From Protonemura montana (Eukaryota > Arthropoda > Insecta > Plecoptera > Nemouridae), in NCBI GenBank assembly GCA_947568835.1, contig OX387610.1, positions 3,978,501 to 4,042,500 of the forward strand: a DNA stretch of 64,000 bases, given 5' to 3'. The stretch's first letter is position 1. Every line of letters starts with the position of its first letter. The notes beneath the pieces are model-generated. The model was not told the origin of the DNA, made no database searches, and saw only the letters and a program-made list of their open reading frames with translations. The translations under genes and the position numbers were made by a program. Positions 32,765 through 43,215 of the stretch are shown one piece after another.

Positions 32765-33345
32765 TCGCTGTTTCAAACACGCCAAACCGTTCGGTGGTCA
32801 CCCATCCTTTACCTGACCCAGTGCAGTGTTGCTTAACTTTGGTGATCTCACAAGAACCGATGTTTCAAAGCCACCAAACCGTTCGGTGGTCACCCATCCA
32901 ATACCTGACTCAGCACAGTGTTGCTTAACTTCGGTAATCTCACGAGAACCGGTGTTTCCAACACGCCAAACCGTTCGGTGGTCACCCATCCAATACCTGA
33001 CTCAGCACAGTGTTGCTTAACTTCGGTAATCTCACGAGAACCGGTGTTTCCAACACGCCAAACCGTTCTGTGGTCACCCATCCTATACCTGACCCAGCAC
33101 AGTGTTGCTCAACTTCGATGAACACACGAGAACCGGTGTTTCCAACACGCCAAACCGTTATGTGGTCACCCATCCAATACCTGACCCAGCGCAGTGTTGC
33201 TTAACTTCGGTAATCTCACGAGGACCGGTGTTTCTAACACGCCAAACCGTTCTGTGGTCACCCATCCAATACCTGACCCAGCGCAGTGTTGCTTAACTTC
33301 GGTGATCTCACGAGAACCGGTGTTTCCAACACGCCAAACCGTTCT
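32765..33345 (-). repeat. Tandem array of about six 92-bp 5S-like monomers
   Basis: On the minus strand each monomer reads GGTTTGGCGTGTTGGAAACA, CCGGTTCTCGTGAGATTACC, GAAGTTAAGCAACACTG, and GGATGGGTGACC. The period of 92 bases is exact through most of the array. Only the 5S-like part is repeated; the SINE body is absent. Confidence 0.9.
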
Positions 33346-33661
33346 ATTCGGTCTGGTAGCACTAGTATTGAAATTCCATCTCCTTCCGAGATCGATTCTG
33401 TCCTTCGATTGCCAAGGGTGGCTCCTTCTTAAGTCTAGACGCGACGCCCGATCTCAGCACACGTTCCACAGCGCCGTGTTTTTGTTTATCTTAGCACCGC
33501 ATCAGGTCCCAATGGCGCTGCAGTCGCGCATGTCTTTTGTCTGCCGATCGAAATGAATACCGAGAAACAGAATCTCATCCCGTTCGCGAGTCCTGCTGTG
33601 TATAAGGCGAGGACAGTGGCGTGCGGGCAGAGAGAGCCGAGGTAGCAACGCCTTCATTGGT

Positions 33662-33905
33662 AAATGAAATCTTATTTTAATTGCAAACGCTTGCAATGCG
33701 TGGGGTGTTTTATTTAGGAACATTATAACCGTCTCACAAAGCCAGTGTCCAAGTAGCTCAATGGGTTAGAGCAACACCCGCGATGGGTGGAGATCGGGGT
33801 ACGTGTGCCCGTTTGGGCATCAATTTTTGAGATGGTTTGAGTGTTCATAATAATAAAATACCCAGCGCATTGCAAGCGTTTGAAATTTCAATCAGTTTTC
33901 ATCTA
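33662..33905 (+). mobile_element. tRNA-like unit inside the loop of a long inverted repeat
   Basis: The tRNA-like core 33745-33820 (GTGTCCAAGTAGCTCAATGG; GGGGTACGTGTGCCCGTTTG; GGCAT) has an A box and a damaged B box. It is flanked by a left arm 33664-33738 (ATTGCAAACGCTTGCAATGC; CATTATAACCGTCTCA) and a right arm 33828-33890 (TTGAGATGGTTTGAGTGTTC; GCGCATTGCAAGCGTTTG) that are inverted copies of each other. The arms would extend the tRNA acceptor stem. Confidence 0.75.
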
Positions 33906-34049
33906 AATACAACTCATCCAACGTCAAATTGGAGTTACTAGAAATTGAATGGTTGTGACGTGGTATAGCGTCACTAGAATCAGAGTGACTGTGAGTATTT
34001 ACAGCCTCATGGTTCTACTCCTTTGAGATCCGTCATTCTCATCAAATAC

Positions 34050-34195
34050 ACTAAAATCGCCTCAAAAAGCCAGTGTCCGAGCAGCTCAATGGGTTAGAGC
34101 AACACCCGCGACAGGTGGAGTTCGGGGTTCGAGTCCCCGTTTGGGCATCAATTTTAAGCCAGTTACAGTGTGCATAATAATAAAATGCCTTCACT
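34050..34195 (+). mobile_element. tRNA-derived SINE unit with good cloverleaf
   Basis: 34073-34148 folds as a tRNA: acceptor GTGTCCG with TGGGCAT (two or three wobbles), D arm GCTC...GAGC, anticodon arm CACC-CGCGACA-GGTG (anticodon position CGA), T arm GGGG-TTCGAGT-CCCC. The tail has CATAATAATAAAATG. Several copies in the window share this sequence, so it is a SINE and not a single tRNA gene; function as tRNA-Ser is unlikely because there is no long variable arm. Confidence 0.75.
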
Positions 34196-34204
34196 GGTGT
34201 TAAG

Positions 34205-34600
34205 TTCATTGTTCAACGTTTGGTGTTGCAGGTTGAAGGTAGAGACAGAACGTGAAAAATAGCCGCCAAACGACTACTTTACCGAAAAAATGCAGAGTAT
34301 CGGAAGACGCCGTTAAGTGGAGCCACCGTCGTATGAAATTTAATTTCGATATTTCTCGTAGGTTACCCGCTTTTGAGACTATTCATTCTCAAAATATCTC
34401 CATCAATTTTCACCTCAACGATTGCTATACACGTAACGATATTTTGAGTCGTAATGTATAGAGATTTGTTTAAAAGGACGGCGGCAAGCGCCATCTGTAT
34501 TCGTCTTCCGTTACCACGTGTTGCCGGCTCGTTTGCTCCACAACATTAACGTTCTGTCTCTACCTATAACCTGCACACTCAACGGTTTTGTTCAACAACC
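34205..34600 (+). mobile_element. MITE-family element, intact-looking copy
   Basis: Ends GGTTGAAGGTAGAGACAGAA and TTCTGTCTCTACCTATAACC are imperfect inverted repeats. Inside are GTTAAGTGGAGCCACCGTCG, CATCAATTTTCACCTCAACG and ACCACGTGTTGCCGGCTCGT. Relatives: 7.8, 31.8, 38.0, 50.9, 54.4 and 60.4 kb. Confidence 0.7.
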
Positions 34601-34804
34601 GAGAACGGCGAATATAAATTGAAAATTGAATAGAACATGAATGGCGGAATTGGAATGGATGGAATTGGAATTGCCCGGACTCGCTGTCGGTAGCTACTTG
34701 ACTTAATTTGGTGCCGCGCACCGACTTACACGGACTTCGGTTTCATTGACATTATTTGTCTGATCGAGATTAGACTAACATTTCTGGAATCGTCGTGCTT
34801 TAAA

Positions 34805-36985
34805 GTATACTAGCAGAACCCGATGCCTAACGGCACCTTAAGCTTTTGAGGGAGTGAGCATTTTGGTTTAAATGTAAAGCCTCTAATGGGACCACAACCA
34901 AAAGTACCCCCATTTATTTAATTTGAAATTTGCCGTTTATTTCACTCGGGGTCACTGCATTGTGGAAACTCTGTGAATTCCAAAGTGACCACGATGACAA
35001 TTTCGGAAACAAACGACGTTGGCTGTCAAAAGATTTCCGTGAAATATTTCTTAGAGAGTGAAACTTGTGAAATACCTTTTACATCTCCACCAGATCTGAC
35101 TAAAAACCTGTTAAATGAATGGATAAGCACCTTAAATTGACAAAATGTAAGTTTCTTTGGTAATTAAGTTGTTTGACATTGTTTGAGAACTGTCAAAACC
35201 TTCCCTTGCCAGCCAGTTTTAAATAAAATTCAAAACGAAAATCCCATCAAATCACCGTATAAATGTCGCGTTGGGTCGTGCTCTGAAGTCATGTAAGATT
35301 TAAAATTATTCCCAGCAATGTTTGACTGGTTTCTAAAAAGTATTTGATGTTCTAATCCTTTTTGACGTTTAAATATCCTGAATTCACTGCCGCAAAGATA
35401 AGTTCAAGAATTCGTTCACCCTGCAGTGGTCAAAAAACCAAACAAATGAATGCATCTGTCAAACTTTTTGCAAAATTATTTCTATTTCACGTAAAACGAA
35501 CGTAAATAACAGCGTTTGTGCTCAATTTCTTCAATAACTTTCATAGGCATGCATAAACAGTATTACCGAGCTGCTGCGGGTGAGTAATAGGCAAGTTTTG
35601 AATGAAATAAAAATCGAACTGTGAGACATGGCTCCAATTTTCCTAGGCAGGAAATTTCAAACACAATTATCAATATTTCACCAAAAAAACGCTTTCAAAT
35701 CACCCTCAAAGTGTCACAATAGGATAGAGATTTTAATTTTGAACAATTATAACCCAATTGCACACGTTTTTAACCAAATTTCGCAATTTAAATCAACATG
35801 TACAGAAAAATGTTACCCCAGCTGGTCGGTCGCCAGATACAAACTAAAAAGTTGAACATCGCAATTTTAAAGCTTTTATATAAGGTTAACTAGCAGAACC
35901 CGATGCCTAACGGCACCTTAAGATTTTGAGGGATTGTGCATTTTGGTTGCCTCTAATGGCTCTAAAGCCTCTAATGGAACCACAACCAAAAGTACCCCCA
36001 TTTATTTTATTTGAAATTTGCCGCTTATTTCACTCGGGGTCACTGCATTGTGGAAACTCTGTGAATTCCAAAGTGACCACGATGACAATTTCGAAAACAA
36101 ACGACGTTGGCTGTCAAAAGATTTCCGTGAAATATTTCTTAGAGAGTGAAACTTGTGAAATACCTTTTACATCTCCACTAGATATGGCTAAAAACCTGTT
36201 AAATGAACTGATAAGCACTTAAAATTGACAAAATGTAAGTTTTTTCGGTAATTAAGTTGTTTGACATTGTTTGAGAACTGTCAAAACCTTCCCTTGCCAG
36301 CCAGTTTTAAATAAAATTCATAACGAAAATCCCATCAAATCACCGTATAAATGTCGCGTTGGGTCGTGCTCTGAAGTCATGTAAGATTTAAAATTATTCC
36401 CAGCAATGTTTGACTGGTTTCTAAAAAGTATTTGACGTTCTAATCCTTTTTGACGTTTAAATATCCTGAATTCACTGCCGCAAAGATAAGTTTAAGAATT
36501 CGTTCACCCTGCAGTGGTCAAAAAACCAAACAAATGAATGAATCTGTCAAACTTTTTGCAAAATTATTTCCATTTCACGTAAAAGGAACGTAAATAACAG
36601 CGTTTGTGCTCAATTTCTTCAATTACTTTCATAGGCATGCATAAACAGTATTACCGAGCTGCTGCGGGTGAGTAATAGGCAAGTTTTGAATGAAATAAAA
36701 ATCGAACTGTGAGACATGGCTCCAATTTTCCTAGGCAGGAAATTTCAAACACAATTATCAATATTTCACCAAAAAAACGCTTTCAAATCACCCTCAAAGT
36801 GTCACAATAGGATAGAGATTTTAATTTTGAACAATTATAACCCAATTGCACACGTTTTTAACCAAATTTCGCAATTTAAATCAACATGTACAGAAAAATG
36901 TTACCCCAGCTGGTCAGCTGGTCAGCTGGTCAGATACAAACTAAAAAGTTGAACATCGCCATTTTAAAGCTTTTATATAAGGTTA
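34805..36985 (+). repeat. Tandem duplication of a 1.08-kb unit
   Basis: Copy 1 from about 34810 and copy 2 from about 35889 both begin CTAGCAGAACCCGATGCCTA and end near GCTTTTATATAAGGTTAA, with few differences (a GTCGG/GCTGG tract near the 3' end, a short insertion near 35950). Each copy holds a frame of 75-78 codons starting MAPIFLGRKFQTQ that I do not recognise. The terminal sequence recurs alone at 18627-18645, so the unit is probably a mobile element that duplicated. Confidence 0.85.
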
Positions 36986-36999
36986 ATTATAACAAATTA

Positions 37000-37950
37000 C
37001 CGCTATCAAAATTGTATTCCCTGGTGAGATTTCGGCGTTGAAACACGGGCGGAGTTTTTAACTAATTTTAACACCATTACAAACAATAGTTTTATTTGGT
37101 ATTAGATAAATAAGATGTCTGAAAACTTGTTATTATCACAATATTAGTTTGTAGATGTAATGAAAAATTGCGAATTACTCAACCCTATTCGTGGAAAACC
37201 GCAGGCGACAACAAAAAGTTTGTTTTTCTGAGTTTCCCACAAATTTCCCACAGAATAATGTTTCGAGTATTTTATTAGTGACTCAGCAACAAGTGAGAAT
37301 AAAGCCGTCAAACAGATTTGTTCTAATGTCGATTTACAATTAAATAAAAACAGCGAAACCACCATACACAAATAAAAACAAAAATAACGAATTCTACATG
37401 TTTTGTTCAACTAAAGTTCATCAACTGTCTTCGTCACTATGACAACCGCGCCGCCACTGTGGTTTAGTTTCAATTGTTGACAATAGGTTCGGCAAGTCAC
37501 GCGTTGTCTGAGATAGGTTATCACGAGAGCGCCATAAAAGCATTGTTTCCCGTAGACCTCTCTCGAACTTCGAAGTACAACCATTGTGCCGGGAAACAAG
37601 CAAATAAGTCGCAACTTAAAGACATATTTCTCGGTAAAAGAAATTTACCAGATTGAAAAAAATTGTTTAACTTTTATCTTGATGGCAGTTACGGAGATTT
37701 TCGTGGAAGTCATCTGTTTGGTTACCAGCGTTACGCGAGTTGAACGTCGCATTTGTCCAGCGACTGATTCTGTTAGCCTGTGGTGCAAAAACTTGACAGC
37801 AACGAGGAAGGAAGCGCCGAAATTGCGTGAAAAATGCTGCGTAAAAACACGCAACACGCGATTTCAAATCAACAGGTGAACTCATATTGAAGCTAGTGGG
37901 GACTCGTATTTCCTTCGGATTCGAGAGATGCGGGTTAAACTTTCTTCGAA
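37000..37950. other. Unassigned stretch
   Basis: A plus frame from ATG 37681 (MAVTEIFVEVICLVTSVTR) runs 65 codons to a possible donor (AACAG then GTGAAC at about 37877), but a minus frame covers the same bases and no partner exon was found. The rest is AT-rich without features. Confidence 0.3.
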
Positions 37951-37959
37951 ATAAATGGC

Positions 37960-38245
37960 CGTCAAAATGACTACCTACTGTACGGCGACAAAACTAGAGG
38001 ATGCCACCAGGTGGAGTCAATTTCACTCCGTTGTTTTTCGCAGATTACTCGCATTTGAAACTGGTATATACGCTCAATTAATCTTTATGAATGCTAACCT
38101 CAACGATTGATAAACATGTATCGCGATATTTTGGGTCTTACAGCGCCATCGGGTATCCTCTTTCATTACAACGTATTACCGGCTCGTTTGCTCAGCAGAA
38201 AGTTTAACATTATCGCTGGCACTCTGACTATACATATAAACCCAA
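37960..38245 (+). mobile_element. MITE-family copy
   Basis: Contains GGTGGAGTCAATTTCACTCC, ATGCTAACCTCAACGATTGA, ATTACCGGCTCGTTTGCTCA and TGGCACTCTGACTATACATA, in the order seen at 34.2 and 54.4 kb. Confidence 0.65.
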
Positions 38246-38802
38246 AGGTGAAATGTCAGTAGCACATCGAGCACATGAATGTGCTTTGTTGATGGTCTTG
38301 CATTCGGTCGCCAACGTTCCCAAATCCCTTCCTGGGCATTCAAAGAACGAAAGTTGAGAGACTCTGTTAGCTTGTATGTCATGGAAGGATGATAGAACAG
38401 AGCGTTGGGAGTTGATATTTGTTGAAGAGCTAGTTAGGGTATAGCAAAAAGCTAATCAAAAAAACACGAGGAAAGGAACGTAATTAATAAATTCTCACGT
38501 GAGTTTAGGAAACGAAAATAAATGAAGGTATAGCTATCGAACGTTTGCCTTCAAAAATACCTTCAAACTTTTGTTAGAGTGCAAATCTCGTTGAAATTGA
38601 TTGTTTTGCGGCCTGTCGTTGAACTGGATTGCTCGACATTGCTTAATGGTTTGTTATTATTAAGTCATATTAATAGGCGTAATTAAAAGGTACGGTTCGG
38701 CCAGGTATTGGATCAGTACGGGTGGTCGGTCTATACCCATAGTGCATCTACTTCCATTTCGATTCAGTGCGACGTTTTCTGGGAGACAGCGATCTCCTGT
38801 CC

Positions 38803-38876
38803 ATGTCGAGAGTGTCTTTGCGTGTGTCGTCCGAGGAAGCTTTTGGTGAACTTACGTTTGGCACGAATCATTCTCT
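38803..38876 (+). other. Candidate plus-strand first exon (unproven)
   Basis: An ATG with 24 open codons (MSRVSLRVSSEEAFGELTFG then TNHS) runs to a consensus donor GTAAGTAAG at 38877. About 30 bases upstream TCAGTG resembles an initiator element. No downstream exon was found. 38250-38800 otherwise holds nothing I recognise. Confidence 0.25.
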
Positions 38877-38909
38877 GTAAGTAAGTTGTTTTCTCTTAGT
38901 ATCAAACGC

Positions 38910-39240
38910 GTTTGGTGTGTTAAAAACACAGGTTAACGTTAGGTTAGGTATTGAATGGGTGACCATCATACACATGACCAGTTCTGTTCGGGAGAGAGGT
39001 TGGAGGAATGAAAGTTAGCATAACCTTAGAGAAAAGAATATGCTAGGTTTGGTTAGGTACAACAACTTGAACGCGCCTTGCTTATCAACCTCTCGACAGC
39101 ATTGATTTGTGGAGGAATCCTGTTGTTGGCTATATACTAGGCAGGTTGATCATTATTATCTCACCTACTCATTAACCGACCAAATTATACCAGTGCCACT
39201 GGACTCATTGACAGAACAGTGCGTCGTTAATCCCACAATA
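38910..39240 (+). mobile_element. 5S-SINE copy, internally deleted
   Basis: Head remnants (GTTTGGTGTGTTAAAAACAC), TTGAATGGGTGACCATCATA, CAGTTCTGTTCGGGAGAGAG, CAGCATTGATTTGTGGAGGA, then a jump to the tail (ACAGTGCGTCGTTAATCCCA). Confidence 0.75.
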
Positions 39241-39477
39241 TACCAATTAATCACGTTAACATCACGATTCATGTAATGCTATTGTCCTCTAATCGCCTGC
39301 ACAGTAATTCCATGTTATCCTATTGTGAGGTAACAACATTACAATTATCTAATTACCTAATGAACAGAGAACACACTCGCAGTCGGTAAATTCAATCGTT
39401 GCAGTGGCTTGAAAACCGTTTGGAAGCAATCCGCCTGTCTGTGCTAACACTTGACAATTGAATTGGAAATTAGACTG

Positions 39478-40112
39478 AGTAAACCCGCGTGCATTGACGA
39501 CTACATCACTGGGTGGACTGCGTACACCTGCGTGCATTGACCACCACATCACTGGGTGGACTGCGTACACCCGCGTGCATTGACTACTACATCACTGGGT
39601 GGACTGCGTACACCCGCGTGCATTAACCACTACATCACTGGGTGGACTGCGTACACCCGCGTGCATTGACCACTACATCACTAGGTGGACTGCGTACACC
39701 TGCGTCCATTGACCACTACATCACTGGGTGGACTGCGTACACCCGCGTGCATTGACCACTACATCACTGGGTAGACTGCGTACACCCGCGTGCATTGACC
39801 ACTACATCACTGGGTAGACTGCGTACACCCGCGTGCATTGACCACTACGTCACTGTGTGGACTGCGTACACCCGCGTGTATTGACCACTACATCACTGGG
39901 TAGACTGCGTACACCCGCGTGCATTGACCACTACATCACTGAGTGGACTGCGTACACCCACGTGCATTGACCACTACATCACTGGGTGGACTGCGTACAC
40001 CCGCGTGTATTGACCACTACATCACTGGGTGGACTGCGTACACCCGCGTGCATTGACCACTACATCACTGGGTAGACTGCGTACACCCGCGTGCATTGAC
40101 CACTACATCACT
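39478..40112 (+). repeat. 43-bp minisatellite, about 15 copies
   Basis: Unit ACCCGCGTGCATTGACCACT, ACATCACTGGGTGGACTGCG, TAC. Copies vary at a few sites (GGGTGG/GGGTAG). Confidence 0.95.
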
Positions 40113-40720
40113 GATGCAGCTCAATTTCAAGCATATTGCGGCATGACTACAACTGTAGCTAAGAGTACCCCGCCCCGTTAGCCCCATTAAACGGAAGCAC
40201 CAGACTGCGCCACTTTGCAGATGTCCCATCCCAGGACGTTAACGACCCCCCTGACGTCACCGTGCCAATAAAAGCCTGGTGATCGGTGTCGCCTCCAAGG
40301 TCGGTCCATGTACGTCGCCGCCTCGCCCTGTTAGTACAAGATATAGGTTAACAATGCTATTAAAGAAGTGCTATCGATTCGACTCGGGAGACGTCGTAAA
40401 GGGGTGAACTACAACTGAAGGAGTTACTACAAGCAGATACAGCCAAACAGATCACGTGACAACTTACAACGCAAAATAGTAAAAAAAATTGAGGGATTGT
40501 GTCGCTATATGCCTACAAAGTGGTAACTGAGAAGTTCAACATAAAATATGCCTGAGTTTGATTTTGTATTTGTTTATAGGCGCATCGGCTGCTTGGGACT
40601 AATTGCGTCAAGGGTTTCTTTATAAACACCTTTACGAAAAATTTTGTGATTTTTGATAGCAACATAATTTTCAAGCCGATTTGCATCAAACACATATCAG
40701 ATCTTAGTTCAGAGATTTCG
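40113..40720. other. Unassigned stretch
   Basis: Short GC-rich part 40160-40340 followed by AT-rich sequence. No frame, RNA or repeat match recognised. Confidence 0.4.
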
Positions 40721-40724
40721 GAGG

Positions 40725-41140
40725 TGTCCGACCGAACGGTTTGGCGTGTTGAAAACACCGGTTCTCATGGGATCACTGAAGTTAAGCAACACTGCGCTGG
40801 GTCAGGTATTGGATGGGTGACCATCGTACACATGACCAGTTCTGTTCGGGAGAGAGGTTGGAGGGATGAAAGTTAGTACAAAAACTTCACTCGCCTTGCT
40901 TATCAACCTCTCGACAGCATGGATTTGTGGAGGAATCCTGATGTTCGCGTTGTACCGTCCTTCGGAAGGGACTTTAAGCCGATGCTCCCCTTGGTGCTCT
41001 TCGACAGGAGTAAGCTACGTGCCGGCACCGGGTTTCTCCTCCTCCCATCTAGGCTAGGTTAGGTTCATCATCATCCAGTCACTCACCGACGCTATTGGAC
41101 CGGTGCCGTTGTGAAAACAGTGCGTCGTCAAACACAATAA
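40725..41140 (+). mobile_element. 5S-rRNA-derived SINE, near full length
   Basis: Head GTTCTCATGGGATCACTGAA, GTTAAGCAACACTGCGCTGG, GGATGGGTGACC; body GAGAGAGGTTGGAGGGATGA, GGATTTGTGGAGGAATCCTG, TTCGGAAGGGACTTTAAGCC; tail GCGTCGTCAAACAC. Confidence 0.9.
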
Positions 41141-41477
41141 TCGAAGGTGTCCTGCATATTTCATCCAGATCGGTAGACGAACCGTTTGGCCAGTGCAGAG
41201 CTAATAAACATTCCTTATTTCCCAATCAATCTGTTTCACTTACCTCAAATAATTTGGATAGCGGTTGCCATAGAGATTTTTTTTTGCCAAGACCGCCATC
41301 TTGAAAGTCCCCGATTTTCACTTCTCTGAAAGAGCCCGTGCTTTTTCGTCAGTAGTTTTCGTGGATTTTGTAGTTTTCACCAAACTTATTAAGAAGCGTA
41401 TTCCAAAATCTCTAAAATGGGCATAAAAATGATAGGGACTCCTACCTGTTGCCAACAATGGATTGCCTGACTTCAAT

Positions 41478-42705
41478 TTAGATCAGCTGGCTGGATCCTA
41501 CGCTCTTTCCAGATTATTTGAGATCAGCTGGCTGGATCCTAATCTTTATCCAGGTTATTTGAGATCAGCTGGCTGGATCCTATGCTCTATCCAGGTTATT
41601 TGAGATCAGCTGGCTGGATCTTATGCTCTATCCAGGTTATTTGAGATCAGCTGGCAGGATCCTATCCTCTATCCAGGTTATTTGAGATCAGCTGACTGGA
41701 TTCTAAGCTCAATCCAGGTTATTCGAGATCAGCTGGCTGGATCCTATGCTCTATCCAGGTTACTTGAGATCAACTGGCTGGATCCTATCCTCTATCCAGG
41801 TTATTTGAGATCAGCTGGCTGGATCCTATGCTCTATCCAGGTTACTTGAGATCAACTGGCTGGATCCTATCCTCTATCCAGGTTATTTAAGATCAGCTGG
41901 CTGGATCCTATGCTCTATCCAGGTTATTTGAGATCAGCTGGCTGGATCCTATGCTCTATCCAGGTTATTTGAGATCAGTTGGCTGGATCATATGCTCTAT
42001 CCAGGTTATTCGAGATCAACTGGCTGGATCCTTTGCTCTATCCAGGTTATTTGAGATCAGCCAGCTGGATCCTATGCTCTATCCAGGTTATTTGAGATCA
42101 GCTGGCTGGATCCTATGCTCTATCCAGGTTATTTGAGATCAGCTGGCTGGATCCTATGCTCTGTCCAGGTTATTTGAGATCAGCTGGCTTGATCCTATGC
42201 TCTATCCAGGTTATTTGAGATCAATTGGCTGGATCCTATCCTCTATCCAGGTTATTTGAGATCAGCTGGCTGGATCCTATGCTCTATCCAGGTTATTTGA
42301 GATCAGTTGGCTGGATCCTATCCTCTATCCAGGTTATTTGAGATCAGCTGACTGGATTCTATGCTCTATCCAGGTTATTCGAGATCAATTGGCTGGATCC
42401 TATGCTCTATCCAGGTTATTTGAGATCAGCTGACTGGATTCTATGCTCTATCCAGGTTATTTGAGATCAGCTGGCTGGATCCTATGCTCTATCCAGGTTA
42501 TTTGAGATCAATAGGCTGGATCCTATCCTCTATCCAGGTTATTTGAGATCAGCTGGCTGGATCCTATGCTCTATCCAGGTTATTTGAGATCAGCTGGCTG
42601 GATCCTATGCTCTATCCAGGTTATTTGAGATCAGCTGGCTGGATCCTATGCTCTATCCAGGTTATTTAAGATCAGCCAGCTGGATGCCGGTTACTCTATG
42701 CAGGT
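41478..42705 (+). repeat. 41-bp minisatellite, about 30 copies
   Basis: Unit GGATCCTATGCTCTATCCAG, GTTATTTGAGATCAGCTGGC, T. Higher-order similarity is visible: TATGCTC and TATCCTC variants alternate in blocks. The same unit, reversed, is in eRF3 intron 7. Confidence 0.95.
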
Positions 42706-42728
42706 TATTCAAGGCACGTCAGCGCAGC

Positions 42729-43215
42729 CTAGCGAAGAACTCTCTTATACGTATACATCATGGCGATGGAACTCGCCAATATTTCGCATATCACAACGTA
42801 TGATAATACCGTCTCATTTGCATTGGTCAAACAAATAGGATGAACACATGTCCCACGTGCGATTTCCATGAAGTTCAATTCGACTTGGCGAGGCACGTAC
42901 CGCATACCAACTTGCAAATATGAAGCACGAGCATAACTCCACAAAGCATGCCACCCCATATAAAATCGTCGCACGTCACGACCAACTTCTAAGCCACTTC
43001 GAAACTGTAAGCCCTGCTGGTCTGAGAGCGAGTGGACGGCGGCCGGAGTTCCAGGAAGCAGCGCTTCTTGGAAGGAAGTAATAATTTTGCCGACCGATTT
43101 AAGCGCCTCGGGCGACGAAACTAAGAACCGCCAGACCGTAAACACTGCACACTTTATGAACAGCACGTGTCGGTATATGAAGCCGTTTCCACGGCCACTC
43201 GAAGAATGCGCCAGG
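42729..43215 (-). CDS. Hypothetical protein frame, unrecognised
   Basis: A minus-strand frame runs from inside the tRNA-like array to a TAG at 42729-42731. The unique part reads plausibly as protein (ALKSVGKIITSFQEALLPGT; GLEVGRDVRRFYMGWHALWS; EIARGTCVHPICLTNANETV). There is no clear ATG at its 5' end, no signal peptide and no family I recognise. It could be an exon, a transposon remnant or chance. It is the longest repeat-free frame between COX4 and SOCS. Confidence 0.2.

Noticed and set aside
32765-33345. Genuine 5S rRNA gene cluster
   Set aside because: Monomers are 92 bp with only part of the 5S sequence, lack the 3' end and T-run terminator, and match the SINE head.
34073-34148. A functional tRNA-Ser(CGA) gene
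   Set aside because: The cloverleaf is good, but there is no long variable arm as tRNA-Ser needs, the acceptor has several wobbles, and sister copies are in SINE-like elements.
35628-36952. Paired 75- and 78-codon frames as a duplicated gene
   Set aside because: They are part of a tandemly duplicated 1.08-kb repeat, and the sequence resembles no protein I know.
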